From contig CAZCOG010000009.1 in assembly GCA_964500445.1 (NCBI GenBank), positions 1 through 64,000 of the forward strand: a stretch of DNA of 64,000 nt, written 5' to 3'. The translations under genes and the position numbers were made by a program. Source of the DNA: Persicitalea sp964500445 (GTDB taxonomy: Bacteria > Bacteroidota > Bacteroidia > Cytophagales > Spirosomataceae). The notes under the pieces were generated by a model. The model worked only from the letters and a program-made list of their open reading frames with translations. It searched no databases and was not told the origin of the DNA. Numbering within the stretch: the first letter of the stretch is position 1; each line of letters opens with the position of its first letter. Shown here one piece after another: positions 35,080 through 43,913 of the stretch.

Positions 35080-35667
35080 ATGAAAAAGATCCTCATGTCC
35101 CTCTCTCTGCTGGCAACCATTTTTATGTTGAGTTGCGATGGCCCCGCCGGCCCTCCCGGCTTCGATGGTGCGCCAGGCCCTCCCGGCCCGCAAGGCCCGG
35201 CCGGTCCCGCTGGCCCCCAGACGCTCGGCACCGTCTTTGACGTTACAGGCAACTTCACCACTGCCAACGATTTTCGTATATATTTTGATTTTCCTACCGA
35301 TAAGATTGAAGTGTTCGATACGGATGTCGTATTGGTGTATCGTCTGTGGGAAAAAATTTCTGATCCCCAAGGCGATATTCCTGTATATCGTCCGCTGCCC
35401 CAGACCGTGTTCATGTCCAATGGTGCTATGCAATATAGTTTCGACCATACCTTCCTGGATGTCAGCATGTTTCTGGACACCCAGTTTGACCGTACAACGT
35501 TGGAATCCAAGTGGACAACCAACCAGACTTTCCGCGTAGTTGTCATTCCCGCTGATTTTGCCACGAATGGTCGCCTCAACGCTGAAATAGACTATAATGA
35601 TTACCAGCAAGTTAGTGATCTACTGCAAATCGATAAGCGAAAAGTCGAAACCTATAAAGCAAAATAG
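35080..35667 (+). CDS. Collagen-like lipoprotein
   Basis: 195 residues. The lipoprotein signal ends at C19 (LATIFMLSC), followed by D20. Nine uninterrupted Gly-X-Y triplets occupy residues 21-47 (GPAGPPGFDGAPGPPGPQ and on), a short collagen-like stalk placed directly after the lipid anchor. The remaining 148 residues form a beta-rich domain (FRIYFDFPTDKIEVFDTDVVLVYRLWEK) of no family I know; similar stalk-plus-domain lipoproteins occur in other Bacteroidota. The stalk may trimerise and lift the domain from the membrane; location on the outer membrane is inferred. The triplet region is high in G+C. A strong bidirectional terminator follows. Confidence 0.85.
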   Translation: MKKILMSLSLLATIFMLSCDGPAGPPGFDGAPGPPGPQGPAGPAGPQTLGTVFDVTGNFTTANDFRIYFDFPTDKIEVFDTDVVLVYRLWEKISDPQGDIPVYRPLPQTVFMSNGAMQYSFDHTFLDVSMFLDTQFDRTTLESKWTTNQTFRVVVIPADFATNGRLNAEIDYNDYQQVSDLLQIDKRKVETYKAK

Positions 35668-35693
35668 AAAACCGCTGACTATTGGATAAAACT

Positions 35694-35731
35694 AAAAAAG
35701 GCTTCGTGAAATGATTCACGAAGCCTTTTTT
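35694..35731. terminator. Bidirectional terminator
   Basis: AAAAAAGGCTTCGTGAA (35694-35710) and TTCACGAAGCCTTTTTT (35715-35731) make a perfect stem with a 4-base loop and A/T tails on both strands, between the convergent collagen-like and cytochrome genes. Confidence 0.92.
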
Positions 35732-35755
35732 ATATAGTCCAGATTCTCTAAGCGA

Positions 35756-37909
35756 TCAATTCACTAAAATCTCATCCATAAATACCCATCCTTTATTGCC
35801 TTTATTGCCGTGCCAGGCCGGAATTTTGGCCAATGGCACCGCTACTACTTTAAGGTACTTGACCTGGGTTGGCCCGAATTCAAAATCATAGAGTTTGTCT
35901 TGATTGCCGGGATCTTTTTCACCGGGCATTACGGGCTTTTGGGTACCCAGCAGTTTTAAATTATCAGGTTCCATCCCACCCCAGACTTCCATTTTTGTGG
36001 GAGGAAAAATAGACGAGCCGACATTCTGAAAGATGCTTAATGAAACTTTCCGGGCCGTTACGGGCTGATTGTAGTATAGTAGGGCAATTAGCGGCTCTTC
36101 CTGAATACCAATCCACTTTTTGCTGTTTTGGTCACGATTACTCTTGATGCCATCGATCAGCACCCGGTCTCCGATACCTTTGTAGCGATCGCTGGGCTTG
36201 GTCAGCAATTTCATACTATCTGGCGGGAAGGTCGTCCGATAGAATTTCCGGCTCATCACTTCGCTTCCGTACCAGCCCGGCGGCTTGAAGGCGCGGGCTT
36301 TAAGAGTAGTAGTATTACTGATCCTGATGCCATCCTTGTAAATGGGCGAATTAACACTATCCGGTTCGGTGTCGTCCAGCGTGTAGCGGATCACCGCGCC
36401 CTTGATCTGATGTTCGAGTTTGAGAATGGCTTCACCTTGCAGGATTTGCTCTTTGTTAACGACATTGGGAGGATTCAATTTCAGCACTACGGTATCACTA
36501 CGAAAGCCCGATTCCACGGTTACGCCCCGCAATTCTTTTTTCAACTGCTTGAATTCTTCCGGCTTGACGGCTGTATTCCAGACGTAGAGATCGCGCAAGG
36601 CCTCAGCCTTTTTCAATGAAAGTAGTTGGTTTGCCTGGACCGGAGTACCCGTCAGTGAAAGTTCGCGAAGATGGGGTAATTTGGTCAACTCGCCCAAAGT
36701 ACTTCCGGTGATGTCGGTAAAGTTGAGAAGTAGCTTACGCAGATTACCAAACTGCGCGATCAACTTTAAATCCTCGTCCTTGACGGGCATTTTGCTGGCG
36801 TCGAGTTCTACAATCTGATCTTTAATGGGCGTAAGGTCGCTCAGGTCGGAACTTTGAAAGGCCGATTCACTAAAAAAACTTACCGAAAGTGCGGGCGACT
36901 CCGCCGACAGTGGCGTGATAACCCGGTAATCGGTGTTTAGTTCCTGAATTTTTTTATCGTCTGCCGCCGCAAATTCATAGTTATCTTCATCCTCAGCCAC
37001 AGTCAGTCGGTTGGAGGCAAATTGATACAACGGATCATCGGCGGGAAACTCAACTACCCTGGCCGTAAAGCTCGACCCGCGTCTGATCCAGCTTTCAAGT
37101 ACCTGAATTTCGTCATCGGTCAGCTGTACTTTACCACGGGGAGGCATATGTTTTTTATCGTCCAGCGGCAAATGCGCCCTGGTCAATAATATTCCTAAAT
37201 CTGCCCTGGAAGTATCCCATGGAGTACCATTCTTACCGCCTTTGGCGAACAATTCGGTAGTTGTCATAATGAGTTCGCCCTTGGCTTTCTGCGGGTTGTG
37301 ACAGCTCACGCATTTTTCTTCCAGAATGGGCTGCACTACGTGCGCGTATACCAGCGCGTCGTCCATGGCTACCAGCGGTGCCTGGTCATTGGACATGAGC
37401 GGGGCCAGCAAAAATTCCTCACCATGGGTGATATTAGCGCCCAAATGCCCGGCAACCAGTAGCACAGCTATAGTAAGTCCGGAAAGTACCTTTGTGGGCA
37501 GCAGGTGCCTGGGCAACCGGTCCCTGAAAGCGTACCAACCAAAACTTACGAAGGCGGTCGCGATGCCCGTCCATTTGTGCCAGTACAGGGCATCGGCGTC
37601 GTAGCCCGGTTCTTTGGAGAGCAAAAAGCCCAGCGTAGCCGTGAGGGTAGCCATAAACGCTCCCAACAGCAGTACGTTATCTGCCCAATATTTCAATGGA
37701 GAATCCGTCTCGGGACGTGGCGCAATGATTACCCATAACCCATAGAGTATTAGTACCGTGATAGGAAAGTGCAGAAGTAATGGATGCATCCTCCCTGCCA
37801 CTTGCAACCACTGTGGTACTACCAGTTGATTTTCAAAAACCAACAGAAAAGCCAGCAGGCAAAGCAGAAAGAAAGTAAGGTTATAGACGAGAGTTATTAA
37901 GCGGCTCAA
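35756..37909 (-). CDS. Membrane-anchored cytochrome-domain protein with LRR-like and beta-hexosaminidase C-terminal-like domains
   Basis: 717 residues, apparently from a TTG (37907-37909), with no ATG nearby. Domains in order: several membrane helices with a MHPLLLHFPI segment (DUF2231-like, about 40-175); a planctomycete-type cytochrome c motif with CxxCH (EEKCVSCHNPQKAKGEL, about residue 200); a leucine-rich-repeat-like stretch (about 370-470; LKLIAQFGNLRKLLLNFTDI); a CHB_HEX_C_1-like segment (AVIRYTLDDTEPDSVNSPIY) and a discoidin-like C-terminus ending in WVFMDEILVN. It is the last gene of a three-gene set with the DUF1501 and DUF1549 proteins. The reaction is unknown; a periplasmic redox role is implied by the haem motif. 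The start codon sits at the edge of an inverted-repeat element. Confidence 0.85.
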   Translation of the reverse strand: MSRLITLVYNLTFFLLCLLAFLLVFENQLVVPQWLQVAGRMHPLLLHFPITVLILYGLWVIIAPRPETDSPLKYWADNVLLLGAFMATLTATLGFLLSKEPGYDADALYWHKWTGIATAFVSFGWYAFRDRLPRHLLPTKVLSGLTIAVLLVAGHLGANITHGEEFLLAPLMSNDQAPLVAMDDALVYAHVVQPILEEKCVSCHNPQKAKGELIMTTTELFAKGGKNGTPWDTSRADLGILLTRAHLPLDDKKHMPPRGKVQLTDDEIQVLESWIRRGSSFTARVVEFPADDPLYQFASNRLTVAEDEDNYEFAAADDKKIQELNTDYRVITPLSAESPALSVSFFSESAFQSSDLSDLTPIKDQIVELDASKMPVKDEDLKLIAQFGNLRKLLLNFTDITGSTLGELTKLPHLRELSLTGTPVQANQLLSLKKAEALRDLYVWNTAVKPEEFKQLKKELRGVTVESGFRSDTVVLKLNPPNVVNKEQILQGEAILKLEHQIKGAVIRYTLDDTEPDSVNSPIYKDGIRISNTTTLKARAFKPPGWYGSEVMSRKFYRTTFPPDSMKLLTKPSDRYKGIGDRVLIDGIKSNRDQNSKKWIGIQEEPLIALLYYNQPVTARKVSLSIFQNVGSSIFPPTKMEVWGGMEPDNLKLLGTQKPVMPGEKDPGNQDKLYDFEFGPTQVKYLKVVAVPLAKIPAWHGNKGNKGWVFMDEILVN

Positions 37910-37910
37910 T

Positions 37911-38012
37911 TTGGAATTATGGAGTTAGTGAATGTCTGATTTAGCAGATGCCGTACTGTGGATCTATTGAAAATAGTATTCACAAATTCCGACATTTACT
38001 AATTCACAATTA
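37911..38012. repeat. Inverted-repeat element A between the DUF1501 and cytochrome-domain genes
   Basis: The left arm GAGTTAGTGAATGTCTGA (from 37922) is mirrored by TTCCGACATTTACTAATTC near 37988-38006. The arms are about 80% complementary and fill the gap between two co-directional genes. The sequence is related to elements at 39479 and 60587 (shared core TTAGTGAATGTCGGAAT). Confidence 0.75.
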
Positions 38013-38015
38013 TTT

Positions 38016-39470
38016 CTAAGCAATAACTCCCTTCACTACCTTTCCCGCTACATCGGTGAGGCGGTAACGACGACCCAGGTGCTTATAAGTAAGCTTTTCG
38101 TGATCGATGCCCATTTGGTGCAGAATAGTGGCATGGAAGTCGTTGACATGAACGGGATCTTTTACGATGTTATAGCCAAACTCGTCCGTTTCGCCATAGA
38201 CACCCGGCTTGACGCCTCCACCCGCCATCCAGACCGTGAAAGCACGCGGGTGGTGATCACGGCCGTAGTTGTCAGGAGCAAGCTTACCCTGGCAATAGTT
38301 GGTACGACCGAACTCACCTCCCCAGATAACCAGAGTTTCGTCCAGCAAGCCTCTTTGTTTCAAGTCAGTAATGAGCGCAGCTGACGACTGATCCACATCT
38401 TTGGCCTGGCCCAGAATTTCGCGGGGTAAGTTGCCATGGGCATCCCAGCCCTGATGGTAGAGCTGCACAAAGCGTACTCCTTTTTCGGAAAGTTTCCTGG
38501 CCAGCAGTACGTTGGCGGCGTAGGTACCCGGTACCAGACATTCGGGACCGTAGAGTTTTATGGTACTTTCGGGTTCGCGGCTGACATCCGTGATTTCCGG
38601 CATGGCGGTCTGCATCCGGTAGGCCATTTCATACTGCTGAATCTTAGTATTGATCTCAGGATCGCCGAATTCATCGTAGGTTCCCTGATTCAGCTCGGCA
38701 AGTTTGTCAAGCATTTTTCGACGCTCAGCCATGTCCATACCATCGGGATTGTTCAGGTAAAGCACAGGATTCTCGCCACTACTAAACTGTACTCCCTGAT
38801 GCACCGAATCCAGAAAACCATTGGTCCACAACTTGGAATATACGCCCTGACCATTGCCCTTACCACGCGATAACAGTACACAGAAGGCGGGCAAATTCTT
38901 GTTTTCACTACCCAGCCCGTAACTCAACCAGGCACCCATGCTGGGGCGGTTACCAACCTGCGCGCCGGTCTGGAAAAAAGTCAGGGCCGGGTCGTGGTTG
39001 ATGGCTTCGGTATGGATCGTTCTGATAAAACAAATATCGTCGGCAACGTTGGCAATGTTGGGCAGCAATTCGCTTACCCACATTCCCGACTGTCCGTGCT
39101 GCTTGAAGTTGAAATAACTACCCGCCAGCGGAAAAGAAGACTGGCCGGAGGTCATCCCTGTGAGCCGCTGCTCGCCGCGGATGGAAGGAGGTAGTTCTTC
39201 GCCCTGCATCTTATTGAGCATAGGCTTGTAGTCGAACAAATCTAACTGTGAAGGGGCGCCGTTTTGAAACAAATAAATAATGCGTTTGGCCTTCGGAGCA
39301 AAGTGCGCCAGTCCCGCCAGGGCGGCATCAGCGTCGGCCTCCGGGTCGCCCTTAAAAAGGTCGGGCATAAGCAGAGACCCCAACGCTACACTTCCTAAGC
39401 CCAAACTGAGTTTGGAAAGAAAGTGGCGACGGTTCTGATTAAGGCCGAATTCGAATATGTTCTTTTCCAT
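38016..39470 (-). CDS. DUF1501 protein (sulfatase-like fold, Tat-type signal)
   Basis: 484 residues. The N-terminus carries a twin-arginine-like signal (QNRRHFLSKLSLGLGSVALG). The body matches the DUF1501 group, which is related to alkaline phosphatases and sulfatases: KRIIYLFQNGAPSQLDLFDYKP, FIRTIHTEAINHDPALTFFQTG, NRPSMGAWLSYGLGSEN, and near the end VIWGGEFGRTNYCQG, GRDHHPRAFTVWMAGGGVK and LTDVAGKVV. The substrate is not known. In many genomes DUF1501 genes are paired with DUF1549/DUF1553 cytochrome proteins, as here. Export in folded form by Tat suggests a metal or other cofactor. It is flanked on both sides by inverted-repeat elements. Confidence 0.92.
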   Translation of the reverse strand: MEKNIFEFGLNQNRRHFLSKLSLGLGSVALGSLLMPDLFKGDPEADADAALAGLAHFAPKAKRIIYLFQNGAPSQLDLFDYKPMLNKMQGEELPPSIRGEQRLTGMTSGQSSFPLAGSYFNFKQHGQSGMWVSELLPNIANVADDICFIRTIHTEAINHDPALTFFQTGAQVGNRPSMGAWLSYGLGSENKNLPAFCVLLSRGKGNGQGVYSKLWTNGFLDSVHQGVQFSSGENPVLYLNNPDGMDMAERRKMLDKLAELNQGTYDEFGDPEINTKIQQYEMAYRMQTAMPEITDVSREPESTIKLYGPECLVPGTYAANVLLARKLSEKGVRFVQLYHQGWDAHGNLPREILGQAKDVDQSSAALITDLKQRGLLDETLVIWGGEFGRTNYCQGKLAPDNYGRDHHPRAFTVWMAGGGVKPGVYGETDEFGYNIVKDPVHVNDFHATILHQMGIDHEKLTYKHLGRRYRLTDVAGKVVKGVIA

Positions 39471-39478
39471 TGGGGATC

Positions 39479-39577
39479 AATTTTGAATTAGTGAATCAGT
39501 GAATGTCGGAATCTCGCTTCCGGGCAATTGATGAAGACCGTATTTGCAAATTCCTACATTCCTTGATTCCAAATTGT
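39479..39577. repeat. Inverted-repeat element B between the DUF1549 and DUF1501 genes
   Basis: TTTTGAATTAGTGAATCAG, then GTGAATGTCGGAAT on one side; AAATTCCTACATTCC followed by TTGATTCCAAATTG on the other. The arms mirror each other and share the TTAGTGAATGTCGGAAT core with elements A (37911) and C (60587). Confidence 0.75.
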
Positions 39578-39581
39578 TTTC

Positions 39582-41906
39582 CTACGTCTTGGTAATCGCC
39601 TCCTCCATATTGTAGATCGTGCTTACAACCTGCATCAGGGCAGCCCAGGAGGCACGGTCGGCGATTTTGGCGGTGGGGTACTCGCCTACGTCGAGGGTTT
39701 TGGCGGAATTCAATTTCTTCTGCCTGAATAGGTTGGCTTGTTCGGCGTAATACCCTTTGAGAATGGCGAGTTCTTTTTCCGTGGGCTTACGGCAAACGAT
39801 GCGACGGAATGCTTTAGTAATTTTGGCTTCTGTATCGCCTTTTTCCTGCATAAGATTTTGGGCCAAAACGCGAGAGGCTTCCAGTACGGTCGGGTCATTC
39901 ATCATGACGAGAGCCTGCAGCGGAGTATTTGTTTTAGAACGTACTACCTCGCACTGGTCGCGGTTGCTGGCGTCGAAAATAATCATGGAGGGCGGCGGGA
40001 CGGTCAGCTTAATGAACGTGTACATACCGCGGCGGTACAGAGCTTTACCTTTGTCCTGGAAATATTCCTTCAACTCGCCCCGTCCCGAGCTGGCCGATTC
40101 CCATAAACCGTCAGGTTGATAGGGCTTGACACTCGGTCCGCCAATGGTGGGCACCAACAGCCCACTGCTCGACAGCACCACATCACGGACAAACTCCGCC
40201 GGGATGCGGTATCGGGCCCCGCGCGCCATATAAATATTGTCAGGATCGACGGCCATTTTCTTGGAATCGACTTTGGCCGACTGACGGTAGGTAGCCGAGG
40301 TGACGATCTGCTTTACGAGCCGCTTGATGTCCCAGCCGTGCTCCATAAAATCTACCGCCAGCCAGTCGAGCAGTTCCGGGTGAGTGGGCAGATCGCCCTG
40401 CATTCCAAAATCTCCCGTGGTCCGTACCAAGCCCCGGCCAAAAAACTGCTGCCACGTATGGTTGACAAATACCCTCGCTGTGAGCGGATTATTCTTATCA
40501 ACCGTCCATTTAGCCAACCCGAGGCGGTTGCGAGGGTACTTGGTCGTATCAAACTTCATGACGGCGGGTAATGGCTGGGCGTACACCCGCGCAGTAGGCG
40601 CATCGTACACGCCGCGATTAAGAATGTAGGTAGGGCGCAACGTATCACGTTCGCCTAAAACCGAAACAGTCAGAGCACTGGTATCCTGTCGGTTAAGAAA
40701 TGACAGCAAATTACTTGCATCCGCATTTGAAATAGTGACGATCGGTTTCTTGGCTGGCTTGGACTGGCTCACGTCTCCTTCGTAGCCTACCTCGGGTGTA
40801 TTGTTGAAGAAGGCAAACATGGAATAATAATCCTTCTGCGATATAGGGTCATATTTGTGGTCGTGGCACTGGGCGCATTCGGCAGTCATAGCCAGTATAC
40901 CTTTGGTGTAGGTTTTGGTTTTGTCCAGAATGTACTCGATGCGGTATTCCTCAGGAATCACGCCGCCTTCTTCGGTGTATTTATGGTTACGGTAGAATCC
41001 CGTCGCCAGAATTTTCTCCTTGTCGGTATTCGGCAGCATATCCCCTGCCAGCGTCCAGGTTACGAATTTGTCATAAGAGAGGTTCTCGTTGAAGGCGTGG
41101 ATCAGCCAGTCGCGCCAGGGCCACTGCGTACGTATGTTGTCATCCTGATAGCCATAGGAGTCGGCGTAGCGTGAAATATCCAGCCAGTGCAGGGCCATCT
41201 TTTCGCCGTAGGCCGGTTGTTTCATCACCTCATCCACGATTTTGGAATAGGCATTATCGCTGTTGTCGGCCAGAAATTTGTCCTGCAATTCCAGCGAGGG
41301 TACAAGCCCGGTCAGATCCAGTGAGATGCGCTTGAGCAGATATTCCTTGTCGGCAGTTTCGTTGGGAGTCAGCCCCTGATCTTCCATTTTGGCCAGCACA
41401 AAACGGTCGATTTCGTTCCGGGGCCAGTCTTCGTTGTCCACTTCGGGAAGTGGAGCCTTCTTCGGCGGCACAAAAGCCCAGTGTTTTTCATATTTTGCCC
41501 CCTGCTCGATCCATTTTTTCATCAACTTTACCTCATGCTCGCTCAGCAAACCCAGGTGCGACTCCGGTGTCGGCATCTGGTAGTTGGGGTCTTCGGAGGT
41601 AATGCGGCGGTAAACTTCGGAAAGCTCAGGCTTGCCCGCAACGAAAGCATACGCACCCTTGGTTTCCCGCAGGGGTAGAAAAGCCGCTTCGGCCAGGTCA
41701 AGCCGTAATCCCGCTTCGCGTTTCTTGGCATCAGGACCATGGCAGGCAAAGCACTTGTCCGACAACATGGGCCGGATATGGAAGTTGTAGCTGACAACAT
41801 CAGGGATACTTTCCCGGTTGGCCGGACTGGTTTTCTGGAAGCAGGCAGCTACGGCAAGCGCCAATGCTCCACTACACGCCAGGACAAAAATTAAGCGAAT
41901 TTTCAT
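39582..41906 (-). CDS. Planctomycete-type cytochrome c / DUF1549 / DUF1553 lipoprotein (PSD1 family)
   Basis: 774 residues. A lipoprotein-like signal ends at C22. A first haem motif, CFACHGPDAKKREAGLRLD, begins the PSCyt1 domain (about 50-135, ending in MKKWIEQGAKYEKHW). DUF1549 follows (about 150-360; EIDRFVLAKMEDQGLTPNE, LTGLVPS, HWLDISRYADSYGYQ), with a second CxxCH in AECAQCHDHKYDPIS. DUF1553 occupies the rest (NRLGLAKWTVDKNNPLTARV, FGMQGDLPTHPELLDWLA). Function is unproven; such proteins are thought to act on complex carbohydrates in the periplasm with c-type haem. It is the first of the three-gene set with the DUF1501 protein and the membrane cytochrome. Confidence 0.92.
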   Translation of the reverse strand: MKIRLIFVLACSGALALAVAACFQKTSPANRESIPDVVSYNFHIRPMLSDKCFACHGPDAKKREAGLRLDLAEAAFLPLRETKGAYAFVAGKPELSEVYRRITSEDPNYQMPTPESHLGLLSEHEVKLMKKWIEQGAKYEKHWAFVPPKKAPLPEVDNEDWPRNEIDRFVLAKMEDQGLTPNETADKEYLLKRISLDLTGLVPSLELQDKFLADNSDNAYSKIVDEVMKQPAYGEKMALHWLDISRYADSYGYQDDNIRTQWPWRDWLIHAFNENLSYDKFVTWTLAGDMLPNTDKEKILATGFYRNHKYTEEGGVIPEEYRIEYILDKTKTYTKGILAMTAECAQCHDHKYDPISQKDYYSMFAFFNNTPEVGYEGDVSQSKPAKKPIVTISNADASNLLSFLNRQDTSALTVSVLGERDTLRPTYILNRGVYDAPTARVYAQPLPAVMKFDTTKYPRNRLGLAKWTVDKNNPLTARVFVNHTWQQFFGRGLVRTTGDFGMQGDLPTHPELLDWLAVDFMEHGWDIKRLVKQIVTSATYRQSAKVDSKKMAVDPDNIYMARGARYRIPAEFVRDVVLSSSGLLVPTIGGPSVKPYQPDGLWESASSGRGELKEYFQDKGKALYRRGMYTFIKLTVPPPSMIIFDASNRDQCEVVRSKTNTPLQALVMMNDPTVLEASRVLAQNLMQEKGDTEAKITKAFRRIVCRKPTEKELAILKGYYAEQANLFRQKKLNSAKTLDVGEYPTAKIADRASWAALMQVVSTIYNMEEAITKT

Positions 41907-42113
41907 AAAGGTTCAGGCAATTCAACACCTTTTTTGAAAGCAAAGGAAAAAGGCTATTTACTTGTTTTCTAACGGTTCACAGATAGTTTCTGTTCCTGAA
42001 TACTGATAATCAGCATTCTCACCAACACGCTGCGGTTCTCTTCTCAAAAATAGAAAACGGTAGTTTAACTAATTTTCGCAAACAGAATACGCCTCACATC
42101 ATTTTCCATCCAA

Positions 42114-43685
42114 CTACTTGTAGAAACCAACGAAGGTTGTAATCGACTTGGGTTCCATCTTCATTCTATCGCTGGTTACAGTTGCCTTCGCCAGGTTCTT
42201 ATCATGACTGGTAGTATAGGTCGTAAAGGTTTGCTTTTTGATTGAAAGTCCCGAAAGTGCCAAGGAAACTACCTCATCGGTCATGTTGACAGCGATTAAA
42301 ACGATCTTTCGGCTGGCTTCGTCCTTGAAGCCTGACACCATGTAAGTACTGGCCTGTGCGACAGGATCGGTATAGTTTTCGAGCTGAACGTCCACCCGTT
42401 TCATACCGGGTCGGATGAAGCGCGAAAAATTCCCAAAAGCCCACAATTGCTTGGATTCCACGACATTTCCCGATTTACGGGCATTATCGTGATCCTTGAA
42501 CTGCCCGTCGGGACAATTGATGTAAACCAGCCCATCGCTATAATTGTACGGATTGATCGCCAGCCACCATTGCCACGAAGTTACGTTGGTTATGGTCAGG
42601 TCATTATGAATGACTTTGGCAACATACAGCCCATAATCTATGCCGGTATTGCGCGGGTAACCGCTGTATTTATCGCAGATATTCCCCAAAACACCGAACT
42701 CACTTTGCCACAACTCCGGGCTGCCTACGGATCGGGCTGCCAGTAGCGCCGCCCGCCGCGTGTTGACCAGATTGTCATCGTCACAGGTAGTGAAGTAGCT
42801 GTGGTACGCCAGAATGTTTTCCACCTTTGGCAGATTGCGCAGTGAAGTACTTCCGGCAAAAAGCTGCGCCATCTGATCGCCCCGGCCGGATTGTGCCCGT
42901 TCGTAGAGGAAATTAAGCTGCGCTGTTTCCGCATTCACTACGGTAGTTTTCGCGTTTTGTGCGGAAAGCGTTTTGGACAAAGCTTTGGTTATGTCCAGAA
43001 TATCACTGTTTTGGGCGGGCGTACCCTCCTGGCTGGCTTTACCATCTTTACCCGCTTTCCAGTCCCATTGGGGTTCGTTGATCGGACTGATATAATCAAA
43101 GCCAAAATGCTCGGAAACTTTCGTCAGGAAATCGGCAAAATCGGGCATGAGTCCGGGTTTGAGGTTCAGAGAACCGCCGCCGGGAGAGAAGGCCTTCCCG
43201 TTAACCGTCATATGGACGGGGGGCGAATTGGAAAAACCGAGGGTGTACCTGACACCACGTTGCTTTGCGGCTTCCAGAAACCACTGATTACCCGCCTGCT
43301 TGCTCCAATCGTATTGGCCCTGGGCATTTTGAAAACACTCTTCACGACGCCAGGGATCTTTGATGTCGCTGGCTTCGCCCTGTTCGTAACTACCCGCACC
43401 AATATTCATGCGCCACAGGGAAAGCCCGATCCCTTTGGGCTGGCCATTGGCTAGCGTATCCTGACTGAAAAGCAAATCTGCGATTTGATTCTTTTTAGTT
43501 TCGTCATCCCACTGCCCCACATATTTAGCCGACCAGCAGTCGGAGGCACCAAAGCTGTGGATCGTCTGGAATTCGCGGCTGAGGTCGACCACTACATTGA
43601 GTCGAGATTCAGGTACAATTGGCCCGCCGCTCCTTTGAGTACAGCAAAATAATAAAGTCGTCCCGTAAAGAAGTACTTTGTTCAT
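42114..43685 (-). CDS. GH30-family glycosidase, lipoprotein
   Basis: 523 residues. The signal segment LLYGTTLLFCCTQ has Cys residues at 14-15 suited to lipidation. The (beta/alpha)8 barrel shows the GH30 features: TIHSFGASDCWSAKYVG, LSLWRMNIGAGSYEQG, FSNSPPVHMTVNGK, the acid/base Glu in YISPINEPQWDW, and the nucleophile Glu in LWQSEFGVLG. A beta-sandwich at the C-terminus completes the usual architecture. Likely targets are beta-1,6-glucan, xylan or glucosylceramide-type bonds; the subfamily cannot be fixed by eye. It lies upstream of the DUF1549 gene on the same strand, 207 bases away, and may share its regulation. Confidence 0.93.
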   Translation of the reverse strand: MNKVLLYGTTLLFCCTQRSGGPIVPESRLNVVVDLSREFQTIHSFGASDCWSAKYVGQWDDETKKNQIADLLFSQDTLANGQPKGIGLSLWRMNIGAGSYEQGEASDIKDPWRREECFQNAQGQYDWSKQAGNQWFLEAAKQRGVRYTLGFSNSPPVHMTVNGKAFSPGGGSLNLKPGLMPDFADFLTKVSEHFGFDYISPINEPQWDWKAGKDGKASQEGTPAQNSDILDITKALSKTLSAQNAKTTVVNAETAQLNFLYERAQSGRGDQMAQLFAGSTSLRNLPKVENILAYHSYFTTCDDDNLVNTRRAALLAARSVGSPELWQSEFGVLGNICDKYSGYPRNTGIDYGLYVAKVIHNDLTITNVTSWQWWLAINPYNYSDGLVYINCPDGQFKDHDNARKSGNVVESKQLWAFGNFSRFIRPGMKRVDVQLENYTDPVAQASTYMVSGFKDEASRKIVLIAVNMTDEVVSLALSGLSIKKQTFTTYTTSHDKNLAKATVTSDRMKMEPKSITTFVGFYK

Positions 43686-43831
43686 TACTTATAAATATTT
43701 TAGATCAACTGGGGAAGTCTTACCGAAAATAGAAACGTACAGGTTAAAAATTGGGCAAAGGGCATTTATTAGTAAAAACCTATTTTTCATTATAGAGGTA
43801 TTAAGGCATTCTGCTACTATACCAAGTTTCG

Positions 43832-43839
43832 TATATTTG
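43832..43839 (+). promoter_or_regulatory. -7 promoter element (TATATTTG) for the aminotransferase gene
   Basis: An exact match to TAnnTTTG, 75 bases before the ATG at 43914. No convincing -33 TTG at the expected spacing was found. Confidence 0.45.
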
Positions 43840-43913
43840 TCTTTTCAATAAGTAAAGCTAATAAGCTTATATACTGCCCTACCCCGCAGTTAATCCCTAC
43901 GCCAGTCACCTGC

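Noticed and set aside
35073..35579. Gly/Pro-rich open frame antisense to the collagen-like gene
   Set aside because: Gly-Pro codons (GGN CCN) are complementary to each other, so a collagen-like pattern on the opposite strand is automatic.
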